DNA of 64,000 bases from Kineosporia sp. NBRC 101731. Lineage in GTDB: Bacteria; Actinomycetota; Actinomycetes; Actinomycetales; Kineosporiaceae. Below the pieces are notes generated by a model. It was not told the DNA's origin, did no database searches, and saw nothing but the letters and a program-made list of their open reading frames with translations. This document shows, piece after piece, positions 59,073 to 64,000 of this stretch; the stretch's first letter is position 1; each line of letters starts with the position of its first letter. Position numbers and translations under genes: made by a program. The stretch is from assembly GCF_030269305.1 (NCBI RefSeq), contig NZ_BSTC01000014.1:124001-188000 (forward strand), in the 5' to 3' direction.

Positions 59073-61460
59073 GTGGACGAACTGGAGCTGTCCGTGGCGG
59101 TTTTTGAAGCCGGGCGGCACGTGCTGCCCGAGCCCGAACGCAAGCAGACCGTGGTGACGGCGGTCGGGATCCACGATCAGCACGCGTCGTTCGAGGCGAT
59201 CGGTGCGACCACGCCGCCGCCCGCGGCGCCCAACGTGGTCATCGTGGTGCTCGATGACCTGGGTTTCGGTTCCTCGAGCGCCTTCGGTGGCCCCTGCACC
59301 ATGCCCACGGCCGAGCGTCTGGCCACGCAAGGCCTGCGATACAACCGGTTTCACGTCAACGCCCTGTGCTCACCGACCCGTCAGTCGCTGATGACCGGCC
59401 GTAACTGCCATTCCGTGGGCATGGGCGGCACCACCGAGATGGCCACGGCCGCGCCCGGCTACAGCGGTTTCCGCCCCGCCAGCGCCGCCACGCTCGCGCA
59501 GATCCTGCACGGCAACGGCTACAGCACGGCGGCCTTCGGCAAGTGGCACCAGACCCCGCCGCGTGAGATCAGCCCGGTCGGCCCGTTCGACCGCTGGCCC
59601 ACCGGTGAGGGCTTCGACAGCTTCTACGGGTTCATGGGCGCCGAGATGAACCACTGGTACCCGCAGCTGTACCGCGGCACCACGCCCTTCGAGCCGGCCC
59701 GGCGGCCGGAAGACGGCTACCACCTGTCCGAAGACCTGGTCGACCAGAGCATCGACTGGATCCGCACCCAGCGTTCCCTCACCCCCGGGCGTCCCTTCTT
59801 CACCTACCTGGCCATGGGCGCCTCCCACGCGCCCCTGCACGTGGCCCCGCAGTGGCGGGAGAAGTACGCCGGCCGGTTCGACGCCGGCTGGGACGTCGCC
59901 CGGGAGGAGATCCTGGCCCGGCAGAAGGAACTCGGGGTGATCCCGGAAGACGCCGCCTTGGCCCCCTGGGCCGACGGCCTGCCGCACTGGGACGAACTGT
60001 CGGACAACCAGAAGCAGATCTCCGCGCGGTTCATGGAGACCTTCGCCGGGTTCACCGAGCACTGCGACACCCAGGTCGGGCGCCTCGTCGACACCCTGGA
60101 AGAGCTCGGTGAGCTGGACAACACCATTTTCGTGTACCTGCTCGGCGACAACGGCGCTTCCGGCGAGGGCGGTGTCGACGGCACGCTCAACGAGCACCGC
60201 CTCGGGCACGGCATCGCCGACGACCCCGATCAGATGATCAACGAGATCGATCTGCTCGGCACGGCCGACAGTTACGCGATCGGCCCGGCCGGGTGGGCCG
60301 TGGCGCTCAACACCCCCTACCAGTGGACGAAGCAGGTCGCCTCACACTTCGGGGGCACCCGCGACGGTCTGGTCATCCACTGGCCTCAAGGTATCGAGGG
60401 CCGCGATCTGGCCGGTGGCATCCGTCCCCAGTTCCATCACGTGATCGACGTGCTGCCGACCATTCTCGACTGCGTGGGCGTGCCCGCGCCGGTCTCGGTG
60501 AACGGTGTGCAGCAGCAGCCGATCGAGGGCACGAGCATGCGGTACACGTTCGACGACCCGCAGGCTCCGGACCGCCGCACCACGCAGTACTTCGAGATGT
60601 GCGGCAACCGCGGCATCTATCACGAGGGCTGGATGGCGGTGACCCGTCACGGCATCCCGTGGCAGATGATCCCCGACCCGGACCGGCGTTTCGAGAACGA
60701 CGTGTGGGAACTGTACGACCTCACCACCGACTGGACGCAGTCCAACGACCTGGCCGCCGCGCAGCCCGGGCGGCTGCGTCAGCTGCAGGACCTGTTCCTG
60801 GTGGAAGCGGCCAAGCACCAGGTTTTCCCGCTCGACGACCGGGTCACCGAGCGGGAGAACCCCACGCTCGCGGGCCGGATCGACCTGCTCGGCGAGCGGC
60901 GATCGATCAGTTACCACGGGGGCATGCGGCGTCTCACCGAGGAGACCACCCCGAACGTGAAGAACCGCTCGCACTCCATCACCGCGGACATCGAGGTGGC
61001 CGAGGGCGCGAACGGTGTGGTGATCGCGCAGGGCGGTGCGTTCGGCGGGTGGAGCCTCTACCTGGTCGACGGCTGCCCCACCTACCACTACAACTATTTC
61101 GCTCTGCAGCGCTTCACCATTCGCACGCAGAGCCCGCTGCCGACGGGCCGGCACCAGGTGCGGGCCGAGTTCACCTACGACGGCGAGGGGGCCGGGCTGG
61201 GCGGTTCCGTGGACCTGTATGTGAACGACGTCTGCGACGGCAAGGGCCGGGTCGAGGCCACCATCCCGTACTACTTCTCCTTCGACGAGACCCTCAACAT
61301 CGGCATTGATCTCGGCACGCCGGTGAGCACCGAGTACCCGCGTCTCGACAACGCCCTGACCGGACTGGTGCACGAGGTACGTATCGATCTGGGCGAGGAC
61401 CAGAGCGGGCACACCGGTAACGACGGTGGGAAGCACGCGCGGGTGATGAGCGCGCAGTAG
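59073..61460 (+). CDS. Arylsulfatase (formylglycine-dependent sulfatase)
   Basis: The 795-residue sulfatase has metal ligands Asp61/Asp62 in VLDDLGFG and the formylglycine precursor Cys99 in CSPTRQSLMTGR (C-x-P-x-R). FFTYLAMGASHAPLH and YLLGDNGASGEGG supply later metal and sulfate ligands. The C-terminal ~150 residues are a beta-sandwich extension. The family hydrolyses sulfate esters of aryl or carbohydrate substrates. No signal peptide is visible, so it is probably cytoplasmic. The formylglycine-generating enzyme is not in the window. A GTG start is used; the ribosome-binding site is weak. It is monocistronic. Confidence 0.9.
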   Translation: MDELELSVAVFEAGRHVLPEPERKQTVVTAVGIHDQHASFEAIGATTPPPAAPNVVIVVLDDLGFGSSSAFGGPCTMPTAERLATQGLRYNRFHVNALCSPTRQSLMTGRNCHSVGMGGTTEMATAAPGYSGFRPASAATLAQILHGNGYSTAAFGKWHQTPPREISPVGPFDRWPTGEGFDSFYGFMGAEMNHWYPQLYRGTTPFEPARRPEDGYHLSEDLVDQSIDWIRTQRSLTPGRPFFTYLAMGASHAPLHVAPQWREKYAGRFDAGWDVAREEILARQKELGVIPEDAALAPWADGLPHWDELSDNQKQISARFMETFAGFTEHCDTQVGRLVDTLEELGELDNTIFVYLLGDNGASGEGGVDGTLNEHRLGHGIADDPDQMINEIDLLGTADSYAIGPAGWAVALNTPYQWTKQVASHFGGTRDGLVIHWPQGIEGRDLAGGIRPQFHHVIDVLPTILDCVGVPAPVSVNGVQQQPIEGTSMRYTFDDPQAPDRRTTQYFEMCGNRGIYHEGWMAVTRHGIPWQMIPDPDRRFENDVWELYDLTTDWTQSNDLAAAQPGRLRQLQDLFLVEAAKHQVFPLDDRVTERENPTLAGRIDLLGERRSISYHGGMRRLTEETTPNVKNRSHSITADIEVAEGANGVVIAQGGAFGGWSLYLVDGCPTYHYNYFALQRFTIRTQSPLPTGRHQVRAEFTYDGEGAGLGGSVDLYVNDVCDGKGRVEATIPYYFSFDETLNIGIDLGTPVSTEYPRLDNALTGLVHEVRIDLGEDQSGHTGNDGGKHARVMSAQ

Positions 61461-61484
61461 GCCTCCCGGCCCGATGGTGGCCGT

Positions 61485-63083
61485 TCAGACCCGGAACCGG
61501 CCCACGAGCTGGCGCAGGTCGGTCGACATCTGCGCCAGTTCACCGGCCGCCCGGTGAGCGTCGTTCGTTCCGGCGGTGGTCTGCTGGATCGATTGAGAGA
61601 CCTCCGAGACAGTATGCGCCACACGGCTTCCCGCATCAGCGGCATCGGATACGCTGCGGTTCATCTCCGCGGTGGTCGCGCTCTGTTCCTCGACGGCGGA
61701 GGCAATGGTGGTCTGGAACTCGTTGATCTGCCCGATGATCTGACTGATCTCCTCGATCGCGGACACCGCGCCCTCTGTGTCGGTCTGAATGGCTGCCACC
61801 CGCACCCCGATGTCCTCGGTCGCCCGGGCCGTCTCCTGGGCCAGGTCCTTGACCTCGCTGGCGACGACGGCGAACCCCTTGCCGGCGTCCCCGGCCCGTG
61901 CGGCTTCGATCGTCGCATTCAGGGCCAGCAGGTTCGTCTGCTCGGCGATCGAGGTGATCAGCTTGATCACGTTGCCGATCTCGGCGGACGAATTGCCGAG
62001 TTTGGCCACCACCGCAGTAGTACTGGCGGTGACGTCCACGGCGCGGGTGGCCACCCCGACGGCGCGGGTGGTGTTCATGGAGATCTCCCGGATCGAGGCC
62101 TCCATCTCCTCCGCCCCCGAGGCGACCGTCTGGATGTTCATCGACATCACGCTCGCCGCGTCGGCGACTGCTGCCGCCTGCCGGGCTCCGTTGTCCGCGC
62201 CCTCGGCTCCCTGGCGGCTGATGATCTCCAGCTGTGACGATGCGGTGGAGAGAGTTTCGGAGTAGCGCATCAGGGTGCTGACCGCATCCCGGAAGGAGGC
62301 CACGGCCAGGGCCAGGAACCCGGCCATCCGGCCCACCTCGTCGCGCTGATGAACCTCACTCTCGAGCGTCAGATCACCGGCCGCCACGGCCTCCAGCACC
62401 GTCGCGACGCGCTTCAGCGGCCGCACGATGGAATTCCCCACCACCAGGGCGAGCAGAACAGCCAGCAGGAGCGAGACCACGAGCAGCACACCGACGACGC
62501 TCTGGGTACGCCCAACCGTGGCGACGTAGTCTTCGCCCTGGACGAGGCTCGCCTCGGCCCGCTCGGTCTCGACCGAGAGCAGTTCCTCGTAGGCCTTGCG
62601 TAGGTCCCGATTCGTAGTGAACGCCAGGTCGACGGCCGCAGTGCGATTGGTGCTGTAGAGGTCGAACTCACTGCTCAGGGCAGCGAACCAGGCGTCGGTC
62701 GCCTGCTGGATCTTCTCCACCTGGGCCCGACCGGTGGCGTCCGTGTTCGTGGCTGCCGCGGCCAGCGAGGCATTGACCTTTTCCTGGCGCCCCAGTGACT
62801 CGTCGCGGAACTTGACGTCCCCGGCGATCAGGTAGCCACGCTCGTCGTTGGCAGCCGCCTTCGCGCTGAGCGCCGCAGCGTTCAGGCTCGTGATGTACGG
62901 CACCGAACGACCCACTTCGTCATTGCGTGTGGTCTGGAGATTAGCCACGCCCAGCAGACTGACGACCCCGATGGCCAACGTGCCGACGATGGCGGAACCC
63001 GCCACGATCAACACCTTCACGGCCACCGGCCGGTCGCTGAGCCACCGATCCAGGAAACCCTTTTTACTGGTGCCGACGGACAT
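61485..63083 (-). CDS. Methyl-accepting chemotaxis protein
   Basis: The 532-residue membrane receptor has TM1 (residues ~21-47) and a ~145-residue extracytoplasmic four-helix-bundle sensor domain. TM2 (~193-219), a HAMP domain (~216-270) and a long signalling coiled coil follow. The conserved hairpin tip ([35 protein letters not shown]) contacts CheA/CheW. It reports an unknown extracellular ligand to the flagellar motor, so the organism is likely motile. AAGGAG lies 5 bp before the ATG; a much longer upstream open frame is non-coding. No che genes are adjacent. Confidence 0.94.
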   Translation of the reverse strand: MSVGTSKKGFLDRWLSDRPVAVKVLIVAGSAIVGTLAIGVVSLLGVANLQTTRNDEVGRSVPYITSLNAAALSAKAAANDERGYLIAGDVKFRDESLGRQEKVNASLAAAATNTDATGRAQVEKIQQATDAWFAALSSEFDLYSTNRTAAVDLAFTTNRDLRKAYEELLSVETERAEASLVQGEDYVATVGRTQSVVGVLLVVSLLLAVLLALVVGNSIVRPLKRVATVLEAVAAGDLTLESEVHQRDEVGRMAGFLALAVASFRDAVSTLMRYSETLSTASSQLEIISRQGAEGADNGARQAAAVADAASVMSMNIQTVASGAEEMEASIREISMNTTRAVGVATRAVDVTASTTAVVAKLGNSSAEIGNVIKLITSIAEQTNLLALNATIEAARAGDAGKGFAVVASEVKDLAQETARATEDIGVRVAAIQTDTEGAVSAIEEISQIIGQINEFQTTIASAVEEQSATTAEMNRSVSDAADAGSRVAHTVSEVSQSIQQTTAGTNDAHRAAGELAQMSTDLRQLVGRFRV

Positions 63084-63177
63084 GGAGCTCCTTAGTCGCT
63101 GGCCTGACCAGGGGTATCGGTAGCCCGGTGCCGATCTTGAGCCCAGGGGAATCTTGGACGGACCCCATGCCTTCGGC

Positions 63178-63208
63178 TTGCGCTGGAGTCCACTCCAGTT
63201 CCTAGGGT
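63178..63208 (+). promoter_or_regulatory. MerR-type promoter with 19-bp spacer and palindrome
   Basis: A -35-like TTGCGC (63178-63183) and a -10-like TAGGGT (63203-63208) are 19 bp apart, the over-long spacing typical of MerR-activated promoters. The perfect palindrome CTGGAGTCCACTCCAG (63183-63198) fills the spacer. The start codon follows the -10 by only 7 bp, so the transcript may be leaderless. The MerR gene is not in the window. Confidence 0.6.
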
Positions 63209-63215
63209 CTTTCCC

Positions 63216-64000
63216 ATGACGACCGGATATGCCCTGCTCACCCCCGGCGGCCGGCTCGAGCCCTGGACCTTCCAGCGCCGCGACCTGCGCCCCGACGACG
63301 TTCGCATCCGCATCACCTACTGCGGCGTGTGTCACAGCGACCTGCACGCCATCGAAGGTGCCTCGGAGTTTCCCCTGGTTCCCGGTCACGAGTTCACCGG
63401 CGTCGTGACCGAGGCCGGCCCCGAGGTGGCCGCGTTCACGGTGGGCGACGCGGTGGCCGTCGGCAACATCGTCGACTCCTGCGGCACCTGCGCGGCCTGC
63501 CTCGACGAGGAGGAGTCGTACTGCCGGGAGTTCCCCACCCTGACCTACGGCGGTGTCGACCGGCACGACGGCACACCCCGTTACGGCGCCTACTCGGACG
63601 AGATGGTGGTGCGCGACCGCTTCGTCTACGCCATGCCCGAAGGTCTGGACCCGGCCGGGGTGGCCCCTCTGATGTGCGCCGGCATCACGGTCTGGCAGCC
63701 CTTGCGCCGCCTGCGCGTCGGACGGGGCACTCGCGTCGGCGTCGTCGGCCTGGGTGGGCTCGGTCACCTGGCCGTGAAGTTCGCCAAGGCGCTCGGCGCC
63801 TCGGTGGCGGTGTTCACCACCTCGTCCACCAAGCGTGACCTGGCCCTGGCCCTCGGGGCGGACGAGGTGGTGCTCTCCACCTCACCGGATGACATGGCCT
63901 CCCACGGATACGCTTTCGACGTCATCATCGACACCGCCTCCGGCACGCACGACATCTCGCCCTATGCGCTCACCCTGGACTACGACGGAACGATCTGCAT
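63216..64000 (+). CDS. Zinc-dependent alcohol dehydrogenase, CAD/YahK type (C-terminus outside window)
   Basis: The first ~261 residues are present and the frame runs off the right edge. The catalytic zinc ligands are Cys in CGVCHSDLH and the His/Glu pair in GHEFTGVV. The structural zinc cysteines lie in [15 protein letters not shown], and the NADP-binding loop is [18 protein letters not shown]. This is the cinnamyl-alcohol-dehydrogenase-like group that reduces a wide range of aldehydes with NADPH. It sits behind a MerR-type promoter, suggesting induction by aldehyde or electrophile stress (inference). Confidence 0.92.
   Translation, partial: MTTGYALLTPGGRLEPWTFQRRDLRPDDVRIRITYCGVCHSDLHAIEGASEFPLVPGHEFTGVVTEAGPEVAAFTVGDAVAVGNIVDSCGTCAACLDEEESYCREFPTLTYGGVDRHDGTPRYGAYSDEMVVRDRFVYAMPEGLDPAGVAPLMCAGITVWQPLRRLRVGRGTRVGVVGLGGLGHLAVKFAKALGASVAVFTTSSTKRDLALALGADEVVLSTSPDDMASHGYAFDVIIDTASGTHDISPYALTLDYDGTIC

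Overview
The window is high-GC DNA with dense coding, frequent GTG/TTG starts, 4-bp ATGA/GTGA overlaps inside operons, and actinobacterial-type families (DUF4235, MmyB-type HTH regulator, PucR, MmpL, large TetR complement). It is a chromosomal segment of a free-living actinobacterium. A methyl-accepting chemotaxis protein points to a motile lineage. A Kineosporiaceae-like soil or plant-associated organism is a guess; nothing here proves the genus. I see no rRNA, tRNA, CRISPR array, transposase or prophage.

Layout. 1-5.1 kb: an epimerase (cut by the window edge) divergent from a TSUP anion exporter across two palindromic operators; a TetR/DHA2 drug-efflux pair with its own tandem operators; small proteins; and a TetR divergent from the next gene. 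5.2-13.7 kb: a sugar region with a GH3 beta-glycosidase, then rhaI-rhaD-rhaB-lldD for L-rhamnose. Rhamnose is taken to rhamnulose, rhamnulose-1-P, DHAP plus lactaldehyde, lactate and pyruvate. A secreted PL11 rhamnogalacturonan lyase at 21.6-23.9 kb carries the same LacI-like operator, so pectin attack and rhamnose use look co-regulated. 13.9-21.4 kb: tetR/ohr peroxide defence, an MmpL-sensor kinase-response regulator operon, an ABC exporter and a PLDc_N membrane protein.

24.3-36.6 kb: a lipoprotein, then an amidohydrolase, a class III aminotransferase and MmsA (probable omega-amino-acid or beta-alanine catabolism) near a PucR regulator; a GGDEF protein; a divergent RelA/SpoT homologue; a nucleoside hydrolase whose start overlaps a truncated NAD(P)-binding gene. 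36.7-45.8 kb: a holin-like/phosphodiesterase fusion, a GH128-like secreted hydrolase, an MBL-fold hydrolase, DedA, an alpha/beta hydrolase, a pentapeptide-repeat protein and a Cys/Met-metabolism PLP enzyme. 45.3-49.5 kb: an Lrp regulator divergent from an indolepyruvate/pyruvate decarboxylase-aminotransferase pair (a possible route from aromatic amino acids to indole-3-acetaldehyde), then an HTH regulator.

49.6-55.6 kb: pflBA (anaerobic glycyl-radical pyruvate cleavage) divergent from an unknown small protein; a VOC protein; DUF4235; a SetA-like MFS. 55.6-58.9 kb: an unusual repeat and palindrome block, a cobalamin riboswitch, a 14-codon overlapping leader and the cobalt ECF transporter cbiMNQO. 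59.0-64 kb: a sulfatase, a chemotaxis receptor and a zinc alcohol dehydrogenase (cut by the window edge) behind a MerR-type promoter.

The most striking non-coding structures are a dispersed family of about 80-bp nested palindromes (three copies plus one related element), a 54-bp perfect palindrome followed directly by an 18-bp-stem hairpin, and the LacI-like operator shared by rhamnose catabolism and the pectin lyase.
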